A stretch of DNA of 64,000 bases. Origin: JAIQFV01 sp041494885 (GTDB taxonomy: Bacteria; Acidobacteriota; Terriglobia; JAIQFV01). Made by a program: the position numbers and the translations under genes. Under the pieces are notes generated by a model. That model was not told where the DNA came from and ran no database searches. It saw only the letters and a program-made list of their open reading frames with translations. Positions 26,497 to 36,191 of the stretch are shown piece after piece (within the stretch, counting starts at the first letter, position 1; each line of letters starts with the position of its first letter). The stretch is taken from the NCBI GenBank assembly GCA_041494885.1, contig JBGQBO010000017.1, positions 1 to 64,000 of the forward strand. The letters are read 5' to 3'.

Positions 26497-26898
26497 CTAC
26501 TTGTTCTTGCGGGGCGTCACTGCTTTCTCGACGGCTACATCGCCCGCTTTTCCCCACAAACGCGCCTTGATTTTTTGCCAGGCATTGGGAGCGACGTAGG
26601 CGATGATAAATCCGTAAAACAACAGGACGCCAAGCAGGAGAATGAATCGGCCGCTGAGGATGACGGTCAGTGCAAACCAAATCAACCAGGCCATCGCACG
26701 CTCCGTCCAGGGGAGTGGCTTGGCAGCTGGATTCAATGGCGTATTGGCGGGGATCGTTGCCCGAACACCGCCCGAATCAGTTTGCTCCAACGTGCCCACC
26801 TGCAAAGAGGTGGTAGCGATGGCCATTACAATGACCACCAGCGCCAGGCACGCGATAAAGACCATCCAAAAGTTTCTAATTGTTGTTCTGTCCGACAT
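26497..26898 (-). CDS. Small membrane protein of the HybB-like operon, unknown function
   Basis: 133 residues from ATG 26898, preceded by GAGG at five bases. One helix near residues 10-30 (FWMVFIACLALVVIVMAIAT), an extracytoplasmic loop with Pro/Ala residues, and further hydrophobic segments (AMAWLIWFALTVILSG, FILLLGVLLFYGFIIAYV), followed by a basic tail. No cofactor motif is seen. It is first in the line of four genes leading to the HybB-like subunit, which suggests an accessory or assembly part. Confidence 0.7.
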   Translation of the reverse strand: MSDRTTIRNFWMVFIACLALVVIVMAIATTSLQVGTLEQTDSGGVRATIPANTPLNPAAKPLPWTERAMAWLIWFALTVILSGRFILLLGVLLFYGFIIAYVAPNAWQKIKARLWGKAGDVAVEKAVTPRKNK

Positions 26899-26944
26899 GG
26901 GAGCCTCATTTCTCTCCAACAGCCTCTGCACGCTATCTATTTAA

Positions 26945-26960
26945 TGCACGCCCTGCGCCA
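26945..26960 (-). promoter_or_regulatory. Candidate sigma54 promoter of the HybB-like operon
   Basis: Minus strand: TGGCGC, five bases, GTGCA. This keeps the GG/GC pair at the exact offset and matches the consensus TGGCAC-N5-TTGCA at nine of eleven positions. The predicted start near 26934 is about 36 nt before the first ATG. No GTTGCA enhancer was found in the next 250 bp. Confidence 0.5.
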
Positions 26961-27228
26961 AAACCGATGTGCGATCCCATGGTTTCTGTAATCATAAGAA
27001 ATTACACAAGTTATACATGTCATATTAATACAGTGGATTTGATCAGGACTTGCCCAGAGGACATTTTGGCAGGTGCTTGGAGTAAGGTTTTCAGGGGGAA
27101 GACAAATTGTCTTAGTGGGCTTGAATGTATGAAAAGCGGGAAGATTAGAGGGAGCAGATGCGCACTTTTAGAGTGATGAACTAAATACTCATGCCGCCAG
27201 GATTCTCTAATATCGGTTCTGGAATCTT

Positions 27229-27256
27229 TTGATTTCTCGCACAGATTTGGTAAAGT
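27229..27256 (+). promoter_or_regulatory. Possible sigma70 promoter of the ABC exporter operon
   Basis: TTGATT, 16 bp, TAAAGT on the plus strand, four of six matches in each box, about 210 nt before the GTG of the ATPase gene. The stretch 26961-27472 between divergent operons is AT-rich and otherwise has no gene or clear signal. Confidence 0.25.
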
Positions 27257-27472
27257 AAGCTTTTCTTCAGTCGCTTTACCCAAGGGGGAATTCTCTGCCT
27301 CGATGCTGCTAAGCGATCCGCATGGGTTTTCAAACCAGACAGGAATGCCCTTTTTCCCCAATCTACAGATGGATCTCAATATAGCATGGCCAGACTAGTT
27401 TGCAGGGACGACCGGGAGTAGAGCCGCCGGGTTGAGGAAGCGCCAGGATACAGGATAAGGGAGGATGCCGTC

Positions 27473-28504
27473 GTGATTGAGGTAGATCATATTTCCAAAA
27501 GGTATGGCAACAAAGAGGCTGTGAGCGATGTTTCTTTTGACGTGAAGGATGGGGAAATACTCGGGTTTCTGGGACCCAATGCAGCCGGGAAGACGACCAC
27601 GATGCGGATCTTGACCGGCTACATTCCTCCCACTGCCGGGACCGCTCGGATTGAGGGACTTGATATCCTCTCGCAGTCGATTGCCACCCGAAAGCTCATA
27701 GGCTATCTCCCTGAGAACCCGCCCCTCTACGGGGAGATGACTGTTGAAGGTTATCTCCACTTTGTCGCTAGGATCAAAGGGGTGCCAGGTGCGGATCGGC
27801 TTCGCAAGGTGGAGGAGATTATGATGAAGTGCCGCCTGGTCGAATCGTCGCAGGAAGGCGGGGATTATCGCCACCGCCTGATCAAGCATCTTTCCAAAGG
27901 GTATCGTCAGCGCGTGGGGCTAGCGCAGGCGCTGATTCATGACCCGCGGATTCTCATCCTGGATGAACCCACGGTGGGCCTGGATCCCAAACAGATCATT
28001 GAAGTGCGAGAACTGATCAAGAGTCTAGCGGGGACCCACACGGTCATCCTCTCCACGCATATCCTCCCGGAAGTATCCATGACCTGCCATCGTGTGGTCA
28101 TTATTAACAAGGGAAAGATCGTTGTGGAGGACACGCCTGAGAATCTGACCCAGCAATTGCATGGAGGGGATCGTTTAGTCGTTGAGATAAAGGGACAACT
28201 CGAAACCATTGAGCGTCTTATTAAAGCTCTCCCCGGAGTCCGCCAGATAACTTCAAAGCCGTTAAACGGGAGTGGAGCGCATGAGCTCACTCTGGAGGTG
28301 ACGTCGGATCGATCCGTCAGAAATTCGGTCGCCCGGGCCGTTCTGGAGAGTGGGGCCGAGTTGTGGTCACTGCGGCCGGTGTCGATGAGCCTGGAAGATA
28401 TCTTCCTCCAACTCACCACGTCCGAGCAGGAAGTCGGAGGGGAACAGAATGGATCCGCCTTGGCGGAACCGCAGACTTCTGAGGGGATTGACCGGGAATC
28501 CTGA
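27473..28504 (+). CDS. ABC transporter ATP-binding protein (GldA/NosF-like)
   Basis: 343 residues. Walker A GPNAAGKTTT, signature LSKGYRQRVGLAQAL, Walker B ILILDEPTVGLDP and a switch histidine in STHILPEV. The C-terminal 100 residues are an extra domain usual for exporters of the GldA/DrrA type. GTG start at 27473 with GGGAGG upstream. It is followed without gap by an ABC-2 permease and a GldG-like protein, the order seen in GldAFG-type systems of many phyla; substrate unknown. Confidence 0.9.
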   Translation: MIEVDHISKRYGNKEAVSDVSFDVKDGEILGFLGPNAAGKTTTMRILTGYIPPTAGTARIEGLDILSQSIATRKLIGYLPENPPLYGEMTVEGYLHFVARIKGVPGADRLRKVEEIMMKCRLVESSQEGGDYRHRLIKHLSKGYRQRVGLAQALIHDPRILILDEPTVGLDPKQIIEVRELIKSLAGTHTVILSTHILPEVSMTCHRVVIINKGKIVVEDTPENLTQQLHGGDRLVVEIKGQLETIERLIKALPGVRQITSKPLNGSGAHELTLEVTSDRSVRNSVARAVLESGAELWSLRPVSMSLEDIFLQLTTSEQEVGGEQNGSALAEPQTSEGIDRES

Positions 28505-28575
28505 TGCGCACGGCATTGCTTAAGAACCAGGAATGGAAGCTTCTTGGTGGAGGTCGAGAAAAAGGAGAGGAATCC

Positions 28576-29364
28576 ATGAGGAATATATGGGCCATCATGC
28601 AGCGGGAGTATTCAAATTACTTTGTATCTCCCATCGCGTACGTTGTCATCACCATCTTCCTTTTGGTGATGGGGTTCTTTTTCTACTATATCCTCCGGTT
28701 GTTTGTTCAGAATTCAATGATGGCATCGATGCAATCGCAACAATTCGGGGGGATGGCGCCTCCCATGGATGTGTCGTCGATGGTCGCCCGCAATTTTTTT
28801 GAAACGCTGTCCACAGTTCTCCTGTTCATGCTGCCCATGTTGACCATGGGGTTGTACGCGGAAGAAAGAAAGCAGGGGACTCTTGAGTTATTAATGACCT
28901 CCCCCTTAACGAGCATCCAAGTCATTCTCGGAAAATATCTGGCTTCCCTGGCCTTCTTTCTCTCCATGCTCGCCCCGACCTTTCTCTACTTCCTGATCAT
29001 GCAGGTTTACAGCCAGCCTCACTTCCCATGGTCTCCGGTCCTCAGTGGTTACCTCGGGGTCCTGCTCTTGGGGGGCTCGCTGATTGCGCTGGGGGCCTTC
29101 ATTTCCACACTGACAGAAAATCAGATTATCGCGTCGGTCAGCACTTTCGGCGTCTTCCTGATCCTCTGGGTGCTGGACTTTGCGACTCACTCCGGGGATT
29201 CAAAATTGGGTGAGGCGTTGAACTATCTTTCGGTGTTGAATCATTTTGATGATTTTTCCAAAGGGGTGATTGACACCACCCACATTATCTTTTATTTGAG
29301 CTTCATGGCATTCGCCTTGCTTTTAACCCTGCGATCATTCGAATCGATGAGATGGAGGCAATAG
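28576..29364 (+). CDS. ABC-2 type permease (GldF-like)
   Basis: 262 residues from ATG 28576, which has AGGAG upstream; the frame opens earlier, but those codons overlap only the spacer. About six membrane helices, beginning AYVVITIFLLVMGFFFYYIL. YAEERKQGTLELLMTSPLT is the typical cytoplasmic loop that contacts the ATPase. It pairs with the ATPase upstream and the GldG-like protein downstream. Confidence 0.9.
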   Translation: MRNIWAIMQREYSNYFVSPIAYVVITIFLLVMGFFFYYILRLFVQNSMMASMQSQQFGGMAPPMDVSSMVARNFFETLSTVLLFMLPMLTMGLYAEERKQGTLELLMTSPLTSIQVILGKYLASLAFFLSMLAPTFLYFLIMQVYSQPHFPWSPVLSGYLGVLLLGGSLIALGAFISTLTENQIIASVSTFGVFLILWVLDFATHSGDSKLGEALNYLSVLNHFDDFSKGVIDTTHIIFYLSFMAFALLLTLRSFESMRWRQ

Positions 29365-29367
29365 CGC

Positions 29368-30921
29368 ATGGCAGATCCCTTGAGACAACGCCTGAGTAAA
29401 TCCGCCGGGGCGCTCGGCTTGTTGGTTCTGGCTCTTGGAGCGGTTCTTTACTCCGCCCATTCCGTCCTCGACTGGACCGTGTGGGCGGCTTGGGGCGGGG
29501 GTGCCGCGCTCATAGTGTTTCATCTGATCTTCCATCACCGGGAATTCCTGCAGGGGTGGCGGCAGCGTTCCACCCAGTACGGGGCGAACACGCTGGCCAC
29601 GGTGGCGATTTTTCTCGCCATTCTGGGCCTCATTAATTTTCTCGGCTCCCGGCATCATAAGCGGTTTGACCTCACCACGAATAAGCTCTTCAGTATCTCC
29701 GAACAGACCATCAAAGTGCTCAAGAACCTCGATAGCGACATCCGGATGATTTATTTCGATCAATCCGAGGCCCATCCCGTTCGAGACCTCATCCGTGAGT
29801 ATGAGTCCCAATCCTCGCGAATTAAATACGAATTTCTGGACCCTGAAAAATCCCTGGCCCAGGCTCGTCAATTCACTGTTCGCTCCCTGCCGACCATCGT
29901 GATTTTGTCCGCGTCTAATTCGGACCAAAAGCAACTTGTCACCTCGCCGACGGAAGAGGATCTGACGAACGCCATCATCAAGCTGACTCACCGCAAGAAA
30001 CGCGCCATCTATTTCACTGAGGGCCACGGAGAAGCCTCGCTCGTTGCAGCCAACGGGGCGGGATTTTCCATGGCAAAGAAGGGCCTGGAGGACCAGGGAT
30101 ATGAGGTAAAAACTATCAACCTGACTCAAATCAAGGCCCTCCCCGACGACTGCACCGTGCTAGTCATTGCCGGGTCAAAGTACCCGCTCCTACAGCCCGA
30201 GGCGGAAGAGATTGATCAATTTGTCGAGGCAGGAGGCAAGATCCTGGTCCTTGTGGACCCGGATACCGATTCCGGGCTGGCCCGCGAGTTTGAGAAATGG
30301 AAGATCCAGGTGGATAAAGATGCCGTCGTTGACGCCAGCGGGATTGGACAGCTCTTAGGGATGGGACCGGCCGCACCTATTGTCACAGAGTATGAAACTC
30401 ACCCCATCGTGAAAGATTTTGGACGAACCATGACGATCTTCCCCCTGGCCCGGTCTGTGCGCGTGGCTGAACCCAAATCGGATTTTTCGGGGACCATTCT
30501 GTTCAAGACCTCCGTAAACAGTTGGGGAGAAACCAACCTGAATGAAAGGCCCTTGAAATTCGATAAGGGGACTGACTTGGAGGGACCGCTGTCCCTGGCC
30601 GTAGTCTCCACAAAGCGGGTTCTCGAATCGAAGGGGAAGCTGGCGAGGAGCAAGGAAGCACGAGTCGAGGTCGTCGGGAACTCACGGTTTGCCACAAATG
30701 AGTTCTTTCGACTACAACGGAATGGCGACCTATTCTTGAATTCGGTGAGCTGGCTGGCTGAAGACGAGGATCTCGTTTCTATCCGCTCCAGGAATGCGGA
30801 CAACCGCCGCGTTGAATTATCGGCGTCAACCGGCCAGTATTTGTTCTGGTTTATCCTCATTGTCCTGCCTGGTTCGGCGCTCTTGACCGGCGCCATGGTT
30901 TGGGCACGCCGGAGGAAGTGA
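29368..30921 (+). CDS. GldG-like ABC-associated membrane protein
   Basis: 517 residues, starting three bases after the permease. Two N-terminal helices, a large extracytoplasmic domain and one C-terminal helix (YLFWFILIVLPGSALLTGAM). RFDLTTNKLFSISEQTIKVL and AIYFTEGHGE are characteristic of the GldG / ABC-type uncharacterised transport family (DUF7088 and Gldg domains). It probably forms the periplasmic part of the exporter; no enzyme motif is evident. Confidence 0.88.
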   Translation: MADPLRQRLSKSAGALGLLVLALGAVLYSAHSVLDWTVWAAWGGGAALIVFHLIFHHREFLQGWRQRSTQYGANTLATVAIFLAILGLINFLGSRHHKRFDLTTNKLFSISEQTIKVLKNLDSDIRMIYFDQSEAHPVRDLIREYESQSSRIKYEFLDPEKSLAQARQFTVRSLPTIVILSASNSDQKQLVTSPTEEDLTNAIIKLTHRKKRAIYFTEGHGEASLVAANGAGFSMAKKGLEDQGYEVKTINLTQIKALPDDCTVLVIAGSKYPLLQPEAEEIDQFVEAGGKILVLVDPDTDSGLAREFEKWKIQVDKDAVVDASGIGQLLGMGPAAPIVTEYETHPIVKDFGRTMTIFPLARSVRVAEPKSDFSGTILFKTSVNSWGETNLNERPLKFDKGTDLEGPLSLAVVSTKRVLESKGKLARSKEARVEVVGNSRFATNEFFRLQRNGDLFLNSVSWLAEDEDLVSIRSRNADNRRVELSASTGQYLFWFILIVLPGSALLTGAMVWARRRK

Positions 30922-30933
30922 AGGGGGAGCCCG

Positions 30934-31189
30934 AGGTCCCAGGTTTCAGGGGCCGGGTGTCAGGCAATAGAAGTCAGAAGGCGAAATTGACGCGGATACT
31001 TGTCGGGTCTCGAATTCGGACGATCCTTGGGACCGACGGGAATCCGGTCCATGAGCATGGCGATGACTGCCGTCGTGCCATGCACGAAGCTCGGCTTCCA
31101 GTATCTGAATTCTGAAATCTTTTCGCGCCTTCATTCCGTGGGGCAGGCAGCGCTTTGACCTGACACCCAACACCTGGCACCCGACACCT
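30934..31189. repeat. Inverted-repeat-bounded intergenic element, copy B
   Basis: Arms at 30934-30964 and 31159-31189 match inverted at 23 of 31 positions, ending in the shared GGGTGTCAGG. They are the same family as the arms of 21279-21526. The roughly 190 bp interior differs from copy A. The element fills the 302-bp gap between the GldG-like and DUF4340 genes. Confidence 0.6.
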
Positions 31190-31223
31190 ATTCTCACGAT
31201 ATCTTCGAAGAGGGAATCATCCC

Positions 31224-32567
31224 ATGAAATGGCGCAATCTTTGGATATGGGCCGTCGTCCTCGCCGGGCTCGGCGGATTTGTGTATTTTTACGAGTTTCG
31301 AGGGGAGGCCAAACGCGAGCAGGCGAGGCAAAAAGCGGAGAAGCTCTTCGATGTCCAGGAAGAAGCCATTACCTCCATCACGCTCCAACGAGGCAGTGAA
31401 AAATTGCTCATTGATCGACAGAATGGACGGTGGGTGATCGATTCACCCGTCTCGACCCCGGCCGATCAGAGTGCCGTCAATGACATCGTCCACACCGTCT
31501 CCTCGGCCACCACCACGCACTCCCTGGCTAGCGCACAGAACCTTGCCGAGTATGGTCTTCAGCCCTCGAAAATCCATGCTGAGTTCAAGACCCGGCCGGG
31601 AGCTTCACTCTCGATGGATCTGGGTGAAAAAGACTTTTCGGAGAATAATGTCTATGCCAAAGTCTCCTCACGGACCGAAGTGGTTCTGCTCCCCACCTAT
31701 TTGTTTTCTTCCATGGATAAATCACTGATGCAACTCCGGGATCGCAAGGTTATGGAGTTGAACCCCGAGAAGGTCACCCAGATTGAGTTTGTATCCAAAG
31801 GAGATCATTTGAAGGTGCAGAAGTCGGGGACCGAGTGGAAACTGACCCAGCCGGTTTCCACACGAGGGGACCCGACAGGGATCTCTGCTTTTCTCAATGA
31901 TGTCTCCAACTCTGAAGCTTCTGAATTTGTGGATAAGCCGGAGGCGAATCTGAAAAGCTCTGAATTGGATCCTCCCGCGGAAACCCTGGTGATCACTGAG
32001 GGAGAGGGAAATCAGGCGAAGCAATGGAAGCTATTCCTCGGCGCGAAGAAAGACGATCAGGTGTATGCGAAGCGTGAGGGGTCCTCCTCCCTTTTCAAGG
32101 TCACCTCGATCGTGGCCGACAAGCTGAGGCCCGCCGTGTTCCGGCTGCGTGACAAGCGGATCATCCCTGTGAACGCCGCCGATCTCCAGCATGTGTTGAT
32201 CCAGCTTGAGACTGGGGTTTATGAATTTGACCGGGAGGGCCTGAAGGACTCCAAGTGGAAAGTTGTTCTCCCGAAAAATCTGACTGGAAAAGAGGCACGC
32301 GAGTGGAAGTTCTGGCTTCCCCTGGAGGAGATGAAGGCGGACGAAATTCTGGACTCTCCTGCGAGCCTGACGAAAACCGGCTTGTTTTTTAAACCGGCGG
32401 AGCGCGTGACGCTGGTGGACCGCACCAATCATCAGACCGAGGTCCGATTCAGCAAGGTCGAAAAAGATTCCGTCTGGATTCGAAGTTCCGGATCCCATTC
32501 GGCGTTCCGGTTGCCAAGTAAAAAAGTGGGGGATTGGATTGCGGGCCTGAAGGAGATTGTTGAGTAG
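31224..32567 (+). CDS. DUF4340 domain protein
   Basis: 447 residues with one N-terminal helix (LWIWAVVLAGLGGFVYFYEF) and repeated beta-rich modules of the type seen in DUF4340 (ITLQRGSEKLLIDRQNGRWV, VTQIEFVSKGDHLKVQKSGT). This family regularly follows GldA-GldF-GldG-type ABC genes, as here. It is likely an extracytoplasmic membrane-anchored component; no enzymatic residues are recognised. Confidence 0.82.
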   Translation: MKWRNLWIWAVVLAGLGGFVYFYEFRGEAKREQARQKAEKLFDVQEEAITSITLQRGSEKLLIDRQNGRWVIDSPVSTPADQSAVNDIVHTVSSATTTHSLASAQNLAEYGLQPSKIHAEFKTRPGASLSMDLGEKDFSENNVYAKVSSRTEVVLLPTYLFSSMDKSLMQLRDRKVMELNPEKVTQIEFVSKGDHLKVQKSGTEWKLTQPVSTRGDPTGISAFLNDVSNSEASEFVDKPEANLKSSELDPPAETLVITEGEGNQAKQWKLFLGAKKDDQVYAKREGSSSLFKVTSIVADKLRPAVFRLRDKRIIPVNAADLQHVLIQLETGVYEFDREGLKDSKWKVVLPKNLTGKEAREWKFWLPLEEMKADEILDSPASLTKTGLFFKPAERVTLVDRTNHQTEVRFSKVEKDSVWIRSSGSHSAFRLPSKKVGDWIAGLKEIVE

Positions 32568-32707
32568 CCCGAGAGATTCGGCTCCGACGTGGGTCAAGCA
32601 CAGTGAAATCGAATGAGGAGCGCTCCCTCCTGACCTTGCCCAACGTCAAGGGAGCTGGTTGTCGCAGGTGTCCTCATGGAGGGGACAGTGCGAGGTCGCA
32701 CCGGGTG

Positions 32708-34135
32708 CTATTGCGAATTGTCGACAGTATCCGCTTCCACGCCCTCGGTGGAATTTTCGGCGACGAGGCGTCGGTGGATGGTCTTGCTGGCAATATTGAG
32801 GAGTTGGGCGGCCCGCTGCTTGTTGCCTTGAGTGTACTCCAGGATCGAGTGGATAACGCGGTTCTCGATGTCATCCATGGAGGTTCCAATGGGGAAGGAA
32901 ATCGTCAGCACCGGGGCGCGGTTGGATTCCGTTTCGATTTGCGATTTGACCCCGGAGATCTCCCTGGGAAGAACGACAGGAGTAATCACTTCGGTTTCCG
33001 TCAACACGACGGCCCGCTCCATGACGTTTTCAAGCTGCCTTACATTCCCCGGCCATTCGTAACCGGTCAGGGCATTGATGGTGGATTCAGTAAACCCCGT
33101 GACTTTCTTCCCGTTCTTCGTTGCATAAATCTTCAGAAAGTGGTTGGCCAGGATCGGGATTTCATCCGTGCGCTCGCGCAAGGGGGGAATCTTGAGGGCA
33201 ATCACGTTAATGCGGTAGTAAAGATCCTCACGAAAACGCTTTGATCTTACGTCCTGTTCGAGATCATGATGCGTGGCGGCGATGATGCGGACGTCCGCTT
33301 CAAGGGTTTCCGTGCCCCCCAGGCGTTCGTAGGTGCCGTCCTGGAGCACGCGGAGGAGCTTTACCTGTGTAGCAAGAGGCATGTCGCCGATTTCATCCAG
33401 GAAGAGTGTTCCTCCCCGGGCGAGATCGAAGCGGCCCTCCTTGCGGGCAAAGGCCCCGGTAAAAGCCCCCTTTTCATATCCGAACAATTCCGCTTCCAAC
33501 AGGGTTTCCGGCAGGGCAGCACAATTGACTTTGACTATCGGCCGGCTGGCGCGCGCGCTCAGGTAATGAATGGTTTCCGCGACCACCTCCTTGCCTGTGC
33601 CGCTTTCGCCCTGAATGAAGACCGTAGCGGAACTGGGAGCGACCTGCTGGATCATCTTTTTCAGGCGCATCATTTCCGGCGAACTGCCGACCAGCTTCCG
33701 ATTGATCGTCTGCTCGCTTAACTGCTCTTTGAGCAGACGGTTTTCCTTCTCCAGCTCAAACTTTTCCAAGGCCTTCTTGATCGCATTCAGGATCTGGGCC
33801 TGTTTGAAGGGTTTCGTCAGAAAATCGTACGCGCCATATTTCATGGCTTCCACCGCGGCTTCGATGGTCCCATAAGCGGTGACAAGAACGACCTCGACTT
33901 CCGGCCATTCGCTCTTGATTTTCTTCAGGAGGTCGACCCCGTTCCAGTCGGGCAGGACCATGTCGACGACCGCCAGATCAATCCGCTCGGCTTCAAGGAA
34001 ACGAAGACCCTGGGCACCGTTCTCTGCCAGCCGGACCTGATATTCCTCCTGCCGAAGCGTGCGGTGGAGGGATTCCCGGATTGGCTTCTCATCGTCAACG
34101 ATCAGTAAAGTTGTTTCACGATTGGGCTTCAACAT
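32708..34135 (-). CDS. Sigma54-dependent response regulator (NtrC family)
   Basis: 475 residues in three parts. Receiver: acidic pair D14-D15, phospho-acceptor D58 in AVVDMVLPDWNG, K108 in FLTKP. AAA+ domain: Walker A GESGTGKE (176-183), the sigma54-contact loop GAFTGA (223-228), LDEIGDMP and GYEWPGNVRQLENV. Fis-type helix-turn-helix at the C-terminus (QGNKQRAAQLLNIASKTIHR). It closes the cytochrome operon, 28 nt after the 18-site cytochrome. The cognate kinase is almost certainly the heme-motif kinase at 40164-41954. Candidate -24/-12 promoters elsewhere in the window could be its targets. Confidence 0.93.
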   Translation of the reverse strand: MLKPNRETTLLIVDDEKPIRESLHRTLRQEEYQVRLAENGAQGLRFLEAERIDLAVVDMVLPDWNGVDLLKKIKSEWPEVEVVLVTAYGTIEAAVEAMKYGAYDFLTKPFKQAQILNAIKKALEKFELEKENRLLKEQLSEQTINRKLVGSSPEMMRLKKMIQQVAPSSATVFIQGESGTGKEVVAETIHYLSARASRPIVKVNCAALPETLLEAELFGYEKGAFTGAFARKEGRFDLARGGTLFLDEIGDMPLATQVKLLRVLQDGTYERLGGTETLEADVRIIAATHHDLEQDVRSKRFREDLYYRINVIALKIPPLRERTDEIPILANHFLKIYATKNGKKVTGFTESTINALTGYEWPGNVRQLENVMERAVVLTETEVITPVVLPREISGVKSQIETESNRAPVLTISFPIGTSMDDIENRVIHSILEYTQGNKQRAAQLLNIASKTIHRRLVAENSTEGVEADTVDNSQ

Positions 34136-34163
34136 AGAGTCCCACTTCTTGTCGATCGGTTTT

Positions 34164-36191
34164 TTAGCGGCTTTCTTTCCTCTTGGCCTGGGCGGGCCCC
34201 GAGATCTTGGTTGTCTCGGCGAGCAACACCGAGAGTTCCTGCCTGGATTTATTCAAAAGAGAGGTGGAGGCCGCCATATTGTGAACCCCTTTTGCTTTCT
34301 CCAAGTAATCCAAACGCTCCCGCGCAATTTCCAGCCTGGCCCGGTACGACGCAATCCCGATCCCTCGGCGCTGCAAGCCGTTCAGGGCCATGCTGTTCTC
34401 CTCGGTGAGCAGACGAAGTTTCTCCCCCTCTTCCTGCAGCTGCTTGCGCCACAATTCCAGATCCTTGGCGCCTTTCCCCTCGTGGCAGGTTTCGCAAGAT
34501 TTCGACACCTCCTTGAGAGGATCCGGCTTGGTGGGGTCATGACAGTCGACACAGCCCACAATCCCGGACATCGCATCCGGTTTGGCCGTTACGCCCAGTC
34601 GTAAGGGGAGTTTTCCGCCAAAGAAGGCTGCCTGCCGCGCATGACAGCGGGCGCAGTCGACTTTGGCACTGGCATGATGGCAGGAGGCACAGTCCGGAGG
34701 CCCCGTCAAGCTCAACTCCTTGTGGTGATTCTCCTTGTGACAGGTATCGCAGGGGAGCCCCGCCTTCTGCACATGAAAAGTATGTGGAAAATCCACTCCC
34801 TTGAAATTGAAGGGCTCCGTCCGGGGAATGAAGGTGTGACATGATTCATTGCAATAGGAAAATGGACCTCGAGCGAACGGGGGTTGGATCGCCGCACTTC
34901 CGGTCGGTGCCTTGACACTGGCGGCAAGCTTCTTGAGGAGTTCCGAGTTGGTTTGAACAATTCTTATCCCATATTCGATGTTGTGAACAGGATGGCCTTG
35001 CTCCAGAAAATTCGCATTGAAATCCAGATCGGAAGCGTTCCTTTGAAGTTCAGCATTGGACGGGGAACGCGCCGCCAGGAGCCTTCCTTCGTTGGAAAGG
35101 CGGCGGGCTTCCGTCGTCAAGATCTTTCCCTGGGACTTCCATCGTTCAACCATCGGAATAAAGCGGGCATCATGACAAGCCGCACAGGCCTTTGGATTGG
35201 CGGTCTTGTTCCCCTGACTGAGAAATGAAACCCCTCCCCGCACAATGACTTGAGTGTGGCAGCCGGTGCACTTGATCTGGGCCGCGAACATTCGGCTGGG
35301 TGTGGCAGGGACCTCTTTCGCGCCCACACCCAAATAGGTCTCTTTGGGGCCGGCATGAAGGTTGGGATGGCAGGATTCGCAGGAGACATCCAGAACGGAA
35401 AGTATCTTGATGTTGCCATGTCGGATGGGCTCATGGCACTCCATGCACCGGATCTGTTGTTCTCCTACATGGTTGGCGTGCAACGCCTTGGGATTCGAGA
35501 TGGCCTCAATTCGGGAGACATGACAACTGAAGCACTTGTCCCGGGAGACTTCCCCCAGTCCTTCATGCACTGCCACATGACAACGGCTGCACTGCACTCC
35601 GGATGAGGCATACGCCTTCATGTCGAAAATGAAGCCGGCATGTTGACTCATCCCCGTGGGCGCCCCATGACACGACCCGCACCAGGTCAGCGTTCCCTCC
35701 ACCGGCTGTCCTTTGAAATGGCAAAGGTAACAAATACGCTTGTCCACGGAGACATGGCCTGCTTCATTGGAAGCCCCATGGCAGGAGGCACAGTGGAGTC
35801 TGATGCCCCGGCGATCGACCCCGAGGTGAGGTTGGTGGGGAAAAGTCACGGTCAGGAATTTGACGGTGGTGCTCTTGGGCATTCCGGCGTGACAGCCGGA
35901 AGAGGCGCAGGACTCATCGGGAACAAAGGCCCGGGGTCGCGGATTGTAAGTCCTTGTTACGTTCTTGATGAACTGGGCGAACATGGCGCGCCGCGGGGTG
36001 GGATGACATTGGACACACGCGACATTCTTGTGCGTGGAGTTCTTCCATTGATCTACGTAGGGTTGCATGTAGTGGCAGTTGCTGCAAAAGGAGGAGCGGC
36101 GGGCGGTCACATCCACGAAGAACCAGCCCGAAAGGAGAACGATCAGGGTCATTCCCAGTAACAAAAAGAGACGCAGCTCCCGTCGGGTCAT
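34164..36191 (-). CDS. Large NapC-like multiheme cytochrome with up to 18 heme sites
   Basis: 675 residues. One N-terminal membrane anchor (LFLLLGMTLIVLLSGWFFVD) is followed by a NapC/NrfH-like start FCSNCHYMQPYVDQWKNSTH. I count 16 CxxCH motifs plus CASSGCH (CX4CH, near residue 95) and CNESCH (CX3CH, near residue 450). The C-terminal 130 residues are heme-free and helical (EEGEKLRLLTEENS onward). Overlaps the cytochrome b gene before it by 4 bp. It is probably a membrane-tethered periplasmic electron conduit or storage protein; a specific enzyme identity cannot be given. Confidence 0.88.
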   Translation of the reverse strand: MTRRELRLFLLLGMTLIVLLSGWFFVDVTARRSSFCSNCHYMQPYVDQWKNSTHKNVACVQCHPTPRRAMFAQFIKNVTRTYNPRPRAFVPDESCASSGCHAGMPKSTTVKFLTVTFPHQPHLGVDRRGIRLHCASCHGASNEAGHVSVDKRICYLCHFKGQPVEGTLTWCGSCHGAPTGMSQHAGFIFDMKAYASSGVQCSRCHVAVHEGLGEVSRDKCFSCHVSRIEAISNPKALHANHVGEQQIRCMECHEPIRHGNIKILSVLDVSCESCHPNLHAGPKETYLGVGAKEVPATPSRMFAAQIKCTGCHTQVIVRGGVSFLSQGNKTANPKACAACHDARFIPMVERWKSQGKILTTEARRLSNEGRLLAARSPSNAELQRNASDLDFNANFLEQGHPVHNIEYGIRIVQTNSELLKKLAASVKAPTGSAAIQPPFARGPFSYCNESCHTFIPRTEPFNFKGVDFPHTFHVQKAGLPCDTCHKENHHKELSLTGPPDCASCHHASAKVDCARCHARQAAFFGGKLPLRLGVTAKPDAMSGIVGCVDCHDPTKPDPLKEVSKSCETCHEGKGAKDLELWRKQLQEEGEKLRLLTEENSMALNGLQRRGIGIASYRARLEIARERLDYLEKAKGVHNMAASTSLLNKSRQELSVLLAETTKISGPAQAKRKESR

